Below, piece by piece: positions 42,782-52,238 of a stretch of DNA of 64,000 nt. Source of the DNA: CAVQWH01 sp963718685. Its GTDB lineage: Bacteria; Patescibacteriota; Saccharimonadia; Saccharimonadales; Saccharimonadaceae. The stretch spans positions 620,001 to 684,000 of the forward strand of contig OY970356.1 of assembly GCA_963718685.1 (NCBI GenBank). Direction: 5' to 3'. Numbering within the stretch: position 1 is the first letter of the stretch; every line of letters begins with the position of its first letter. A program made the position numbers and the translations under genes. The notes under the pieces were generated by a model, which saw only the letters and a program-made list of their open reading frames with translations, did no database searches and had not been told where the DNA came from.

Positions 42782-43240
42782 TTAAAATGGAATCTCACTT
42801 AAGTCAATCGGTTTGTCATCAATGTCTTCGATGACCACATCGTCTTCTTTTTTACTAGATTTCTTGCTAGATGACTTTTTAGCTGGTGCAGCTTCGGCTG
42901 GAGCCGTAGAAGAACTTTCCCCACTTGGACCATCAAGAAATGTCACGTCGCTAGCTATAACTTCCACTTTACTACGCTTTTGGCCATCTTGCTCCCAACT
43001 ACGGTAACTCAAACGACCCTGCACTAGACAGCGGCGGCCTTTTTGCAAATACTGGCTTACTAGCTCTCCCAACTTCTCCCATGCAGTGATGTCAAAGAAG
43101 TCAGCTGAATCATCTTGGCTGAATTGCTTGTCTACCGCCAAAGAAAAACCGCATACACTTTTGCCACTTGGCGTAGTGCGCAGTTCCGGATCGCGTGTTA
43201 AGCGACCCATTAATATAACTTGGTTGATACTTTTTGCCAT
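42782..43240 (-). CDS. ssb: Single-stranded DNA-binding protein
   Basis: 152 residues. OB fold at 1-105 (MGRLTRDPELRTTPSGKSVC, then KGRRCLVQGRLSYRSWEQDG), a Ser/Lys/Ala-rich linker, and an acidic tip ending DLSEIPF, which recruits repair and replication proteins. Placement between rpsF and rpsR is the standard bacterial order. Confidence 0.96.
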   Translation of the reverse strand: MAKSINQVILMGRLTRDPELRTTPSGKSVCGFSLAVDKQFSQDDSADFFDITAWEKLGELVSQYLQKGRRCLVQGRLSYRSWEQDGQKRSKVEVIASDVTFLDGPSGESSSTAPAEAAPAKKSSSKKSSKKEDDVVIEDIDDKPIDLSEIPF

Positions 43241-43245
43241 AATCC

Positions 43246-43587
43246 CTACTCCTTACTTGCCTTTTCGGCAGTTTTCTTAGCCTCTGCAAGCTTCGCTTTT
43301 ATTTTATCGTCAACCGAAACTAAAAGATAGCGTAAAACTGTATCGGTTATATTCAAAGTTTGAGAAATCTTGTCTATTGACTCACTAGGTAATTCCAACT
43401 CAAAATAAACATAAATAGCAAAGTTTTCGCGCCTAATAGGATAGGCTAATCGCTTTTTACCCCAATTATCTTCTTTTACTATTTTGCCTTTGTTGCCGGT
43501 TATAATCTCGCGCACTTTTTTAAGCGCATTTTCTAAATTAGCCTCAAGTTCAGGCTGTAATAAAACTGTAAGTTCGTATTGTTTCAC
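43246..43587 (-). CDS. rpsF: Ribosomal protein bS6
   Basis: 113 residues. YELTVLLQPELEANLENALK and WGKKRLAYPIRRENFAIYVY are bS6 signatures; the C-terminus is Lys/Ala rich. First gene of rpsF-ssb-rpsR-efp, read from the promoter at 43666-43694. Confidence 0.95.
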   Translation of the reverse strand: MKQYELTVLLQPELEANLENALKKVREIITGNKGKIVKEDNWGKKRLAYPIRRENFAIYVYFELELPSESIDKISQTLNITDTVLRYLLVSVDDKIKAKLAEAKKTAEKASKE

Positions 43588-43603
43588 ATTTTCTCCCTTG
43601 GAA

Positions 43604-43647
43604 TTCTAGATTTCCTAGAATGCTTGCCTTACTCACTACCAGCAAGC
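43604..43647 (-). other. Two leader hairpins before rpsF
   Basis: GCTTGC/GCAAGC (43647-43622 region) and TTCTAG/CTAGAA (43620-43604) can form in the roughly 72-base leader. Autogenous S6:S18 leader binding is known in bacteria, but the CCG motif of the described leader was not found here. Confidence 0.35.
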
Positions 43648-43665
43648 TGAGTTAATAATAGCTTT

Positions 43666-43694
43666 ATTATAGCTTATAAATGCTTAGTCTGCAA
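43666..43694 (-). promoter_or_regulatory. Promoter of rpsF-ssb-rpsR-efp
   Basis: On minus: TTGCAG (43694-43689), exactly 17 bases, TATAAT (43671-43666). One of the best consensus promoters in the window. Confidence 0.82.
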
Positions 43695-43701
43695 CAGAGG
43701 A

Positions 43702-43968
43702 CTAACGTTGGGTTTCAGGACCTTCTGATTGTGGGATATGATATTCACCTGGATTAGCTAGGGAATGAGCATCTTTTAGTGCTTGCTCACGAGCTAATCT
43801 AGCGTTACCAGGTCGTACTACTCCTGCAGCGCTGGCTGCGCCTTGCAAACGAAGTTTTCTAACTTCGTGGTAAGCTTCCCGAATTCCATCGTCGGCAAGC
43901 ACATGGCGACGACCTTCTTTATCACCGTTAGAGCCTGTAGGTTGAGGGCGTTCTAAAGTTTTGGTCAT
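43702..43968 (-). CDS. Small hypothetical protein
   Basis: 88 residues, charged, with Gly- and Pro-rich ends and a central helix (IREAYHEVRKLRLQGAASAA). No membrane segment and no recognised family. A promoter (TTGACT, 17 bases, TAATTT) lies upstream at about 44034-44006 on minus. It sits between ftsK and rpsF. Confidence 0.6.
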   Translation of the reverse strand: MTKTLERPQPTGSNGDKEGRRHVLADDGIREAYHEVRKLRLQGAASAAGVVRPGNARLAREQALKDAHSLANPGEYHIPQSEGPETQR

Positions 43969-44046
43969 GTTTGTTTTGTTTAATTAACCTTTCATATTTC
44001 AAATTAACATACATTAGCGTTAAAGTCAATATGCTTATGTATTAAC

Positions 44047-46239
44047 TTATGTTTCTTCTTCGCCAATCGTCTCTTCAACACTAGAAATCAGCACTTCGCG
44101 CGGTCGAGCACCGTCGGCTGGGCCGATGATACCCTGTTCTTCCATGGTCTCAATTAGGCGAGCTGCTCGGGCATAGCCAATCCTTAAACGCCGTTGCAAC
44201 AAACTAGCACTGGCCTTACCGTTGTCTACCACTACATGCACCGCATCTTTATACATATCATCATCACTATCGCCATCGAAGTCCATAACTATCCCGCCGC
44301 GGCCATTGAGTTGAACGGGTTGTTTGGTAACCTCTTCATCATATTCTGGCGCCCTTTGCATACGTAGGTAATCAGTCACTTTAGCTACTTCTTCGTCCAT
44401 CACCCAAGCACCCTGAAGACGTTTTGGCTTACTCATCTGTGGAGTGAGTATGAGCATATCGCCTTGCCCAAGCAGCTTTTCAGCCCCTCCCTGGTCTAAA
44501 ATCGTCCGACTATCCACTTGGCTAGCTACTGTAAAGGCTATCCTAGCTGGGATGTTAGCTTTAATCAGACCGGTAATAATGTCGACGCTAGGACGCTGAG
44601 TGGCAATAACCAAATGAATACCAACCGCACGGGCTTTTTGTGCTAAACGCACTATCAAAGCTTCAACATCTCGCGCGGCAATCATCATCAAATCTGCTAA
44701 CTCATCAATCACTACCACAATATAAGGCATGCCTTCATCTTTTTTGCGACGGTTATAAGTTTTAATATCACGCAGCTTTTCTTCTGCCAGTAAGTTATAG
44801 CGTCGTTCCATCTCATTAACCGCCCACTTAAGAGCACTGATGCACTCTTCAGGTTTAGTAATAACTGGCGCCAGCAAATGCGGTATATCTTGGTAAGGCG
44901 CCATTTCAACTTGCTTTGGATCAACTAAAATCAGCTTCATATCGGAGGGGCTATTGCGATACAACAAACTTGTAAGTAAGGTGTTAATCATAACAGACTT
45001 ACCAGAACCAGTTTGACCAGCAATCAGTAAATGCGGCATGCGGTTTAACTCGCCCACCACAGCATCCCCCGCGATATCCTTACCGATAGCAAAATTCAGT
45101 GACTCATGTGATGATTGCCACTGCTTAGAGTTTAAAATGCCATAAAGACGCACGTCAGCAGCCTTACGATTAGGAACTTCGATACCTACAGCACGCTGTC
45201 CAGGGATCGGCGCTTCAATACGCAAGCTTTGTGCTGCAAGGTTAAGGGCAATATTGGTTTCCAAAGCAGTAATACGGGTTAGTTTAACGCCGCTTGGAGG
45301 ACGAAGTGTATATTGAGTTACTTTAGGCCCAATATTAGCCCCTTCCATATCTACGTTAATACTAAACTCAGCTAAAGTGTCGTGAATAGTTTGGGCATTA
45401 TGCTTTACATCCCCAGCATCAGCTGCGCTTTGTTTCTTTTCCAGTAGATCAAAGCTCGGCACCTTCCAGCTTGGATCGCTAGTAGTGGTAAGTGCTGCTT
45501 GATCTTCAGCCTCATGATCTCTTTGTAGGCTGGAGCGTAAACTGGAGCGACGAGAACTCTTATCCTCGTCTTGAGACGACAAAGTGGGCACACCTTCATT
45601 TAGTTTTAGTTCTCCCACCTTACCATTCGCAGACTGGGCTTCGGCAGCCCGCATAGTAGCCTCGTTTTGCGCATCTGTTTCATTGATGTCACGGCTGAAT
45701 AAATCTTTGACTAAAGAAAATAAACGACTGGGCGTCAAGCGAAGCAAGAACAAAGCGGTTATAATCATAAGAACCACAAGTATAGCTCCTGCTACGCTCT
45801 TAACAAGTAGACTCAGTAAAGCCTGATCAATCAGCCAGCCGGTAATGCCGCCGCCGTGACCGCTTAGAGCTAGGTTTGCATCATTAATCGAGCTAGAGAA
45901 AAGCTGTAAAAAACTGGCCAGAAAAACTACAAATAATACTGTTGCAATTGGCACTACCGCCGATATGCGGTTTTCTTCAGAGCGAAATATCTCAATTGCA
46001 GTAAAAATAAATAATATAGGCAAGGCATACACAGACCAGCCTATAATTTGTTGGATAAAGTGGTATAGCCAAGCCAAAATAGGACCGCCGGCATTAAACA
46101 TAGCTACCACAAACAGTAGAGCCAATACCACTAAAATAATAGCGGTAATCTGTAGCCAAAAACCACTAGGGAGTAAGTGCTGGGGAGCTTGCTTTTTAGC
46201 CGGTTTCTTGCGTCTTGTAGATTTTTTCTTTTTGACCAT
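44047..46239 (-). CDS. ftsK: DNA translocase FtsK/SpoIIIE
   Basis: 730 residues. A Lys/Arg-rich start, four membrane helices (about 28-170), a short acidic linker, then the RecA-like motor: Walker A LLIAGQTGSGKSVMIN, Walker B YIVVVIDELADLM, and the conserved ATQRPSVDIITGLIKANIPARIAF. A C-terminal gamma winged-helix (SASLLQRRLRIGYARAARLI) reads chromosome polarity sequences. It moves DNA through the closing septum, probably with the Xer-like recombinase at 21318. Confidence 0.95.
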   Translation of the reverse strand: MVKKKKSTRRKKPAKKQAPQHLLPSGFWLQITAIILVVLALLFVVAMFNAGGPILAWLYHFIQQIIGWSVYALPILFIFTAIEIFRSEENRISAVVPIATVLFVVFLASFLQLFSSSINDANLALSGHGGGITGWLIDQALLSLLVKSVAGAILVVLMIITALFLLRLTPSRLFSLVKDLFSRDINETDAQNEATMRAAEAQSANGKVGELKLNEGVPTLSSQDEDKSSRRSSLRSSLQRDHEAEDQAALTTTSDPSWKVPSFDLLEKKQSAADAGDVKHNAQTIHDTLAEFSINVDMEGANIGPKVTQYTLRPPSGVKLTRITALETNIALNLAAQSLRIEAPIPGQRAVGIEVPNRKAADVRLYGILNSKQWQSSHESLNFAIGKDIAGDAVVGELNRMPHLLIAGQTGSGKSVMINTLLTSLLYRNSPSDMKLILVDPKQVEMAPYQDIPHLLAPVITKPEECISALKWAVNEMERRYNLLAEEKLRDIKTYNRRKKDEGMPYIVVVIDELADLMMIAARDVEALIVRLAQKARAVGIHLVIATQRPSVDIITGLIKANIPARIAFTVASQVDSRTILDQGGAEKLLGQGDMLILTPQMSKPKRLQGAWVMDEEVAKVTDYLRMQRAPEYDEEVTKQPVQLNGRGGIVMDFDGDSDDDMYKDAVHVVVDNGKASASLLQRRLRIGYARAARLIETMEEQGIIGPADGARPREVLISSVEETIGEEET

Positions 46240-46284
46240 AGCTACTGCCTATTATACTCGCTATTAGAGTTTCTTGTAAGCTAT

Positions 46285-46313
46285 ACTATAGCAAAAATTA
46301 CATCAAATTGCAA
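46285..46313 (-). promoter_or_regulatory. Promoter of ftsK
   Basis: On minus: TTGCAA (46313-46308), 17 bases, TATAGT (46290-46285). It ends directly at the stop codon of the upstream RNase J gene. Confidence 0.7.
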
Positions 46314-48392
46314 CTAGCGTTCGCGTAGGTGTTCGTTTGCTGTGGCGGGTTCTTGAGGCTTTTGTTGAGGTTTAGGTTGGGGGCGACGAGCCTGGGAAGA
46401 ATTTTGACTCCTTTGATCGCTTGATACCTCATTAATAACTGGAATAACGATTGGCGTACGCCGGGTATTGTCGTAAAGAATGTGAGTTACTTCTTCTTTA
46501 ATTTCCTTCTTAAGGCCATCGATATCAGGTTTACGGCCACTAAAACTGCGCGCTGCTTTTTGTTTCAAATATTGGCGAATCGTATTCATTAGTTCCTCAC
46601 TATCCCGCAAGTAGATAAACCCGCGAGAAATAATATCAGGACTGGTAAGAAGACGGCCGCTCTGCCGGCTGACTGTCAGAACCACTACAAACATACCTTC
46701 GTTTGCCATATGTAAACGATCTTTCAGGACTACCTCGCTTACCTCGGCGCCACTATCGTCATACATAATTCCTCCGACCGGTATACGGCCAGCTTTTTGG
46801 GCTTGACCAGTGGAAGAAATTTCAACCACATCGCCGGCATCACATACAAAAATATTCTTGCGCGGAATTGCGCATTCTTTTTCGGCAAGTTCGGCATTAT
46901 GAACCATATGGTGAAATTCACCATGAATTGGCAAATAGTAGGTAGGGTTTAGGGCGTTAACAAATTTAACGTGATCATCGTAGTAACCGTGGCCACTTAT
47001 GTGAAGCGGGCCAATATCAGTCAGGTGGCTCCTGCCGTTTTGTATTACGTCGCTACCCTCGCGCATCAGCCCATCGACGGTACGCACGACGTACTTTTCA
47101 TTGCCAGGGATAGCATTTGAGCTAAACACCACTACATCACTATGCTTAATCTTTATGTGTTTATGAGCTCCTGAGGCCATACGATTCAAGACTGCGTTAA
47201 ATTCACCTTGAGAGCCGGTGCAAACGATAGTTACTTTGCTGTCTGGTAATCGCGATAAATCTTCCATTTTAACTATGACATCTTTAGGAATCTTAATGGC
47301 GTTAGCGCGCAAAGCAACTTCTAGGTTTTGAATCATGCTATAGCCGGCAAAAGCTACCTTACGACCATGTTTCTTAGCTTCTTCTAAAACAAGTTGCATG
47401 CGGTGAAGCTGCGACGAAAAACAACTGATAATAATTCGGCCGTTAGGGTACTTTTCCATTACTTGGCCAAAGCTTTGTTGAATATCGTGCTCCCCGTGAG
47501 CATGAGTGCCTTCTGATTCACAGTTAGTACTTTCGTTCATAAGAAGCAAAATACCTTCTTTAGCAGAAATCTCCGTTAGCCGCTTCAGGTCGAATTCTTT
47601 GCCATCGACCGGCTTATCTTCAAAACGCCAGTCACCACTATCAACGATCACCCCAACCGGAGTTCTAATAACCACGGCAGTAGAATCAGGTATAGAGTGA
47701 TTCACTCTCACTAATTCCACACTAAAGTTATCGCCTAGCTGAACGCGCTCATGAGCTTCTGGATCCAGCACATTAAACTGAGGCTTAAAGCCGCTAGAAG
47801 CTTCCTCCATATTTTTTTGTAGCATACCAGTAGTAAGCTTGCCAGAATAAACCGGAGCGGGAATCCTATGTATTAAGTGGCGGAAAGCTCCAATATGATC
47901 GAGGTGTCCGTGAGTAAAAATGTGGCCGCGAATTTTATGCTTGCGTTCTTCTAAATAGGTAATGTCGGGTACGATATAGTTAATGCCCGGATAATCGGCG
48001 CCCGGAAATAAAAACCCCATATCAATCACTATGATATCGTTGTCATATTCCAGAGCCATCATGTTTTTGCCGATGCCCATCTCTCCTAAACCGCCAATAG
48101 GCATGATTTTAAGCTTTTTAGTATCATCTGGGCGACGGCTTTTCTGGTCGCTAAGGCTAAACTGCCGGCCTTCATATCCGTTATAAACCGACTTATTAAC
48201 AGGTACGTCAATCATATGCTGTGAAGCTTTTAGTTTCACATTTTCGCTATTGCGACGTTGTGCACGCTGCACTTCACCGCGTCTGGTTTGAGTCTTGGCG
48301 AGCACGCTATTTTGCTCGCGTTGTTTTTTAAATTGGGATGAACGTTTTGAAACGTTATCGTTTTGGGGATTAGTTAGTTTTCTTCCTCCCAT
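46314..48392 (-). CDS. rnj: Ribonuclease J
   Basis: 692 residues. The first 90 are basic and low in complexity (KKQREQNSVLAKTQTRRGEV). The MBL nuclease core follows: GGLGEMGIGKNMMALEYDND, HGHLDHIGAFRHLIHRIP (HxHxDH), a beta-CASP insert with CFSSQLHRMQ and CTGSQGEFNAVL, then ISGHGYYDDH and LPIHGEFHHMVHNAELA. A C-terminal domain ends in a Pro/Gln-rich tail. It is the central RNA-decay and maturation nuclease; PNPase is encoded nearby. Confidence 0.94.
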   Translation of the reverse strand: MGGRKLTNPQNDNVSKRSSQFKKQREQNSVLAKTQTRRGEVQRAQRRNSENVKLKASQHMIDVPVNKSVYNGYEGRQFSLSDQKSRRPDDTKKLKIMPIGGLGEMGIGKNMMALEYDNDIIVIDMGFLFPGADYPGINYIVPDITYLEERKHKIRGHIFTHGHLDHIGAFRHLIHRIPAPVYSGKLTTGMLQKNMEEASSGFKPQFNVLDPEAHERVQLGDNFSVELVRVNHSIPDSTAVVIRTPVGVIVDSGDWRFEDKPVDGKEFDLKRLTEISAKEGILLLMNESTNCESEGTHAHGEHDIQQSFGQVMEKYPNGRIIISCFSSQLHRMQLVLEEAKKHGRKVAFAGYSMIQNLEVALRANAIKIPKDVIVKMEDLSRLPDSKVTIVCTGSQGEFNAVLNRMASGAHKHIKIKHSDVVVFSSNAIPGNEKYVVRTVDGLMREGSDVIQNGRSHLTDIGPLHISGHGYYDDHVKFVNALNPTYYLPIHGEFHHMVHNAELAEKECAIPRKNIFVCDAGDVVEISSTGQAQKAGRIPVGGIMYDDSGAEVSEVVLKDRLHMANEGMFVVVLTVSRQSGRLLTSPDIISRGFIYLRDSEELMNTIRQYLKQKAARSFSGRKPDIDGLKKEIKEEVTHILYDNTRRTPIVIPVINEVSSDQRSQNSSQARRPQPKPQQKPQEPATANEHLRER

Positions 48393-48393
48393 A

Positions 48394-48987
48394 TTATTTT
48401 TTTCCTTTCGTTAATTGTTCTATTATTTTTGGAATTTTTTGAAAATCTTCTATTAAAGTTTCGCGCATCGTATTGTTATAGAGCGCGGCTGCCGGGTGGT
48501 AAAGCGGTAAAATTACAATCTTTTTATCGCCAAAAGTAATTCTTTTTGGCTGGCCATGACATAGGCTAATTTTAAAATCTGGCAGAAAGTACTCCATGCT
48601 GTGCCTGCCTAAAGTGGCGATGACCAACGGCTCAATAATCTGTATTTGCTTAGCAAGATATGGCCAAAAAGCCTGTTTTTCGTCTATCAGAGGGTCGCGA
48701 TTGTTGGGCGGACGATATTTTACAATATTAGTAATGTAAACATCTTCTCTTTTCATACCGACACCTTCAAGCATTTCACTTAGGAACTTGCCTGCTGCGC
48801 CCACAAAAGGCAGACCTTGTTCATCCTCGTTCTTACCAGGCGCTTCGCCGATAAAAACTATTCTTGCATTAGTATTGCCATCACCCATTACAAGGTTCTT
48901 GGCTGTCTTAGCCAAATCCGGGCAGACATTATTTTTCCTTATGTCTGCCGCAATTTGTTCAAGACTATCTTGTTTGGTTTGTGTCAT
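48394..48987 (-). CDS. Family 4-type uracil-DNA glycosylase lacking Fe-S ligands
   Basis: 197 residues. VFIGEAPGKNEDEQGLPFVG is motif A and PLYHPAAALYN carries motif B of family 4/5 enzymes, which remove uracil from DNA. Classical family 4 enzymes bind a [4Fe-4S] cluster with four cysteines. Here the cysteine in the VKCRPP motif is tyrosine (VKYRPP), the next is phenylalanine (QAFWPYL), and the N-terminal CxxC pair is reduced to one cysteine (NNVCPDL). The start is one base after the RNase J gene on the same strand. Confidence 0.87.
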   Translation of the reverse strand: MTQTKQDSLEQIAADIRKNNVCPDLAKTAKNLVMGDGNTNARIVFIGEAPGKNEDEQGLPFVGAAGKFLSEMLEGVGMKREDVYITNIVKYRPPNNRDPLIDEKQAFWPYLAKQIQIIEPLVIATLGRHSMEYFLPDFKISLCHGQPKRITFGDKKIVILPLYHPAAALYNNTMRETLIEDFQKIPKIIEQLTKGKK

Positions 48988-49041
48988 GCGATAAGAGATT
49001 ACTTAAGTTAAGCCCACTATAGCACACTCTAGATGAGATAA

Positions 49042-51156
49042 CTAGCTTACGCCTTTCATAGTAAGACTGAGCCGGCCGCGATCATCAATGGCCGCAAGTT
49101 TTACCCGTACTTTGTCGCCTTCGTTTACTACATCAGTTACTTTATCTACTCGTTTATCAGACAGCTGCGAGATATGCAGCATACCATCTAAACCAGGAAG
49201 AATATTCACAAAAGCCCCAAAATCTTTAACGGTAACAACTTGACCCTCATAAATCTTGCCGACTTCCGGCTCTTCAGTTAAAGATTTAATCCAATCAAGA
49301 GCTTTTTCAATTGCTTCACCGTTAGCGGCTGCTACCGTGACAAGCCCGTCGTCCTTAATATCAATCTCGGCACCGGTCTCAGAAGTAATTTTATTGATAG
49401 TTTCTCCGCCTTTGCCGATAATAGAGCCGATTTTTTCAGGGTTAATTTTAACTTTTTCAATTTGAGGAGCATAAGGACTCAGTTTAGCTCGAGGTTTAGT
49501 AATAACTTTAAGCATGTGCTGCAAAATTTTGTCGCGGCCGGCTTTGCCTTTTTCTAACGCTTCTCGCAAAACTTCTACAGGCAAGCCATGAACTTTCATG
49601 TCCATCTGCAGAGCAGTAATACCTTTTTTGGTGCCTGCCACTTTGAAGTCCATGTCACCGGCAAAATCTTCCGCATCGGCGATATCAGTTAAAACATATG
49701 GCGTATCACCGTCCATCATCAAACCCATAGCAATCCCGCTAACTGGAGATTTTATAGGTACGCCAGCGTCCATGAGCGCTAAGCAGCTCGCACAGGTTGC
49801 AGCCATGGAGGTGGAGCCGTTTTGGCTCATAATTTCAGTAACGCTGCGAATAGCATATGGAAACTCTTCTACACTTGGCAATACAGCACTTACTGCTCTT
49901 TCGGCGAGATATCCATGACCGATTTCACGTCGTCCCGGCGAACCAAGCCGTTTAACTTCACCTACCGTATAGCCGGGCGCATTGTAATGATGCATATAAC
50001 GCCGTTCAAAATCGTTTTGCTCCATGGTGTCCACCATTTGGGAATAGCTGAGCGGCGCTAGAGTGACTATGTTCATACCTTGGGTTACGCCTCGTGTAAA
50101 TAAGCTTGAACCGTGAACCCTTGGCAAAATACCAATTTCCGAACTTAGGGGACGAATTTCATCCAACTTGCGACCATCTGGTCGAGTGCTACTTTTTACG
50201 ATGTGCTCACGTACGTCTTTATGCAAAGCCGTAGTGAAGGCCTCTTCATATTCCCTGTGCATACCTTCGTAATCTTCACCATGTTCTTTTTCCATATCTT
50301 CATGAAATGCTTGGCGCAAGGCAGCTACCAGATCGTTGCGTTCCGGATAAGGAGCGTGGAGATTTTTGCCTAGCTTTCCTTTGACCCATTTATCAACTAC
50401 TTTTTGGATACCTTCATCAGGTAGTACAAGTTCGTATTCAAGTTTTTCAGGAGCAACTTTTTTGATTAATTCTTTTTGCAACTTGATAGCAGGTTGCATA
50501 GATTTATGAGCCCAAGCCAGAGCTTTTACTACAGTCTCTTCGTTTACTTCCTTAGCACCAGCTTCCACCATAGTAATAGCTTTTTCGGTACCAGCTACTA
50601 CTAAGTCAAGCTCGCTGGCTTCAATTTCTGTAGGGCTGGCAAAAGCTTTAAGCTCACCGTTTACTTGTGAAACTCGGAGTCCTGCAATCGGGCCGTCAAA
50701 TGGTGCGCCGGTTAAACTCAAGGCCGTGCTCATTGCAATCATTGCAATCATGTCAGGACGAAACCCGGGGTCCATCGAAAGTACAGTAGCCACTCCCTGC
50801 ACTTCTTGGCGATAGCCCTTAGGAAATAGTGGTCGAATCGGCCGATCAATGATACGGCCAATCAAAATTGCCTCGTCACTTGGCCGACCTTCGCGTTTGA
50901 TAAAGCGACTACCGGATATTTTACCTGCGGCATAAAATTTTTCTTCATAATCAATACTCAACGGAAAATAGTCCATGCCGCTTATAGGCTTATTACCTAC
51001 CATCGCAGTACCCATAACTATGGTTTCGCCATAGCTGACTAATACGGAAGCACTGGACCGAAAGCCAATTCGGTTTATTTCTAATTTTAAGGTTTTGCCG
51101 CAAAGCTCCGTTTCAACAACGATTTTATCTTTGCCAAAGGGGTTAATTGTTGACAT
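49042..51156 (-). CDS. pnp: Polyribonucleotide nucleotidyltransferase
   Basis: 704 residues: two RNase PH domains (about 10-225 and 325-545), with the helical linker between them, then KH (KIGSIIGKGGETINKITSET) and S1 (GKIYEGQVVTVKDFGAFVNI) domains. Catalytic-side motifs GSRFIKREGRPSDEAILIGR and the GKAGRDKILQHM helix are present. It degrades RNA 3' to 5' with phosphate. It lies downstream of rpsO, the usual pairing. Confidence 0.96.
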   Translation of the reverse strand: MSTINPFGKDKIVVETELCGKTLKLEINRIGFRSSASVLVSYGETIVMGTAMVGNKPISGMDYFPLSIDYEEKFYAAGKISGSRFIKREGRPSDEAILIGRIIDRPIRPLFPKGYRQEVQGVATVLSMDPGFRPDMIAMIAMSTALSLTGAPFDGPIAGLRVSQVNGELKAFASPTEIEASELDLVVAGTEKAITMVEAGAKEVNEETVVKALAWAHKSMQPAIKLQKELIKKVAPEKLEYELVLPDEGIQKVVDKWVKGKLGKNLHAPYPERNDLVAALRQAFHEDMEKEHGEDYEGMHREYEEAFTTALHKDVREHIVKSSTRPDGRKLDEIRPLSSEIGILPRVHGSSLFTRGVTQGMNIVTLAPLSYSQMVDTMEQNDFERRYMHHYNAPGYTVGEVKRLGSPGRREIGHGYLAERAVSAVLPSVEEFPYAIRSVTEIMSQNGSTSMAATCASCLALMDAGVPIKSPVSGIAMGLMMDGDTPYVLTDIADAEDFAGDMDFKVAGTKKGITALQMDMKVHGLPVEVLREALEKGKAGRDKILQHMLKVITKPRAKLSPYAPQIEKVKINPEKIGSIIGKGGETINKITSETGAEIDIKDDGLVTVAAANGEAIEKALDWIKSLTEEPEVGKIYEGQVVTVKDFGAFVNILPGLDGMLHISQLSDKRVDKVTDVVNEGDKVRVKLAAIDDRGRLSLTMKGVS

Positions 51157-51170
51157 ATCAAATGTCCTTT

Positions 51171-51208
51171 CTAGCTTTGCTAGGTAACGGGTGTTATCCT
51201 CTGATAAC
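51171..51208 (-). other. Hairpins in the rpsO-pnp intergenic leader
   Basis: On minus, GTTATC-AGAG-GATAAC (51208-51193) precedes CTAGC-AAA-GCTAG (51183-51171) just upstream of the pnp start. Stem-loops at this place control pnp in other bacteria; regulation here is inferred only from position. Confidence 0.35.
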
Positions 51209-51263
51209 TGAGAACCACATCCACCACCTAGTCACTTAAAGCTGCTAAATTCTTATAGATACG

Positions 51264-51542
51264 TTACTTGCGCAAACCAAGCTTAGCGACAATTTTGCTA
51301 TAACCCTCAAAGTCAGTGCGTTCGAGGTATTTGAGCAAGCGCTTTCGCTTACCAACCATTTGCAACAATCCACGACGTGCTTTGTGGTCGTGTTTGTGTA
51401 CTTTTAAATGTTCGGTTATTTCCTTAATGCGCTCTGTTAAAACAGATGCTTGCACTTCAGATGAACCGACATCTTTCTTATGGCGTTGATTTTTTACAAT
51501 CGCCTTGGTTTTGTCCTCACCAGTAATCATATCTAAGTACAT
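51264..51542 (-). CDS. rpsO: Ribosomal protein uS15
   Basis: 92 residues. QASVLTERIKEITEHLKVHK, DHKARRGLLQMVGKRKRLLK and YLERTDFEGY are uS15 signatures. It binds 16S rRNA in the platform. Gene order truB-rpsO-pnp is widely conserved. Confidence 0.96.
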   Translation of the reverse strand: MYLDMITGEDKTKAIVKNQRHKKDVGSSEVQASVLTERIKEITEHLKVHKHDHKARRGLLQMVGKRKRLLKYLERTDFEGYSKIVAKLGLRK

Positions 51543-51581
51543 ACTATAGCAATTTTAGGAGACTAGTGCAACCACAGAAAT

Positions 51582-52235
51582 TTAGACTTCTAACTTCAAG
51601 GCGTCTTCTATTGTCCACTTTCCTACCTGGCTCCGCCTTAGCTCTTTGCAATAAGCTCCGACTTTTAGGGACTTCCCAATATCTTCTGCCAAAGTACGAA
51701 TATACGTGCCGCTACCCACATGAACACTCAACTTAAACTCCGGATATTTGTAACTTTCTATTTTCAAACTGTGAATTTTAACTTTTCTTTTTGGGATCTC
51801 AACGCTTCTGCCCATACGAGCTAGTTTGTAGGCTCGCTGGCCATTAATTTTAATAGCCGAAAAGGCCGGTGGTGCTTGTTCTATAACACCTACAAAATTC
51901 TCTATAGCCTCATTAATCTCTTTTAAATCTGGTTTTTTACTGCTGATTTTCTTGATTACTCCTTCAGGGTCACCTGTAGTGCTAGTCTGCCCTAAAACAA
52001 TTGTGGCCTGATAAGTTTTGTCTAGTTTGGAGTATTCGCTGGCACTCTTACATTCTTTACCTGTCACTAAAATCATTAAACCGGTAGCAAAAGGATCTAA
52101 AGTGCCGGTATGGCCTACCTTTACTTTCTTGCCGGTTTGTTCTCGAAGCTGGCGACGCACCCGAGCTACTACTCCAAAACTAGTTATGCCAGACGGTTTG
52201 TCTATCAACACAATGCCTTCGGCCGGTAAAATCAT
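51582..52235 (-). CDS. truB: tRNA pseudouridine 55 synthase, short form
   Basis: 217 residues. KPSGITSFGVVARVRR and KVGHTGTLDPFATGLMILVTG (catalytic aspartate in TLDP) identify TruB, with GSGTYIRTLAEDIGK near the end. The C-terminal PUA domain found in longer TruB proteins is absent. It begins 3 bases after the DHH-type gene stop. Confidence 0.93.
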   Translation of the reverse strand: MILPAEGIVLIDKPSGITSFGVVARVRRQLREQTGKKVKVGHTGTLDPFATGLMILVTGKECKSASEYSKLDKTYQATIVLGQTSTTGDPEGVIKKISSKKPDLKEINEAIENFVGVIEQAPPAFSAIKINGQRAYKLARMGRSVEIPKRKVKIHSLKIESYKYPEFKLSVHVGSGTYIRTLAEDIGKSLKVGAYCKELRRSQVGKWTIEDALKLEV

Positions 52236-52238
52236 TGT

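Noticed and set aside
43604..43647. rpsF leader as the described S6:S18 binding motif
   Set aside because: The CCG-containing loop of that motif is missing; only generic hairpins are present.
45405..46267. Plus- and minus-strand short frames within ftsK
   Set aside because: They are shadows of the ftsK coding frame without start signals or homology.
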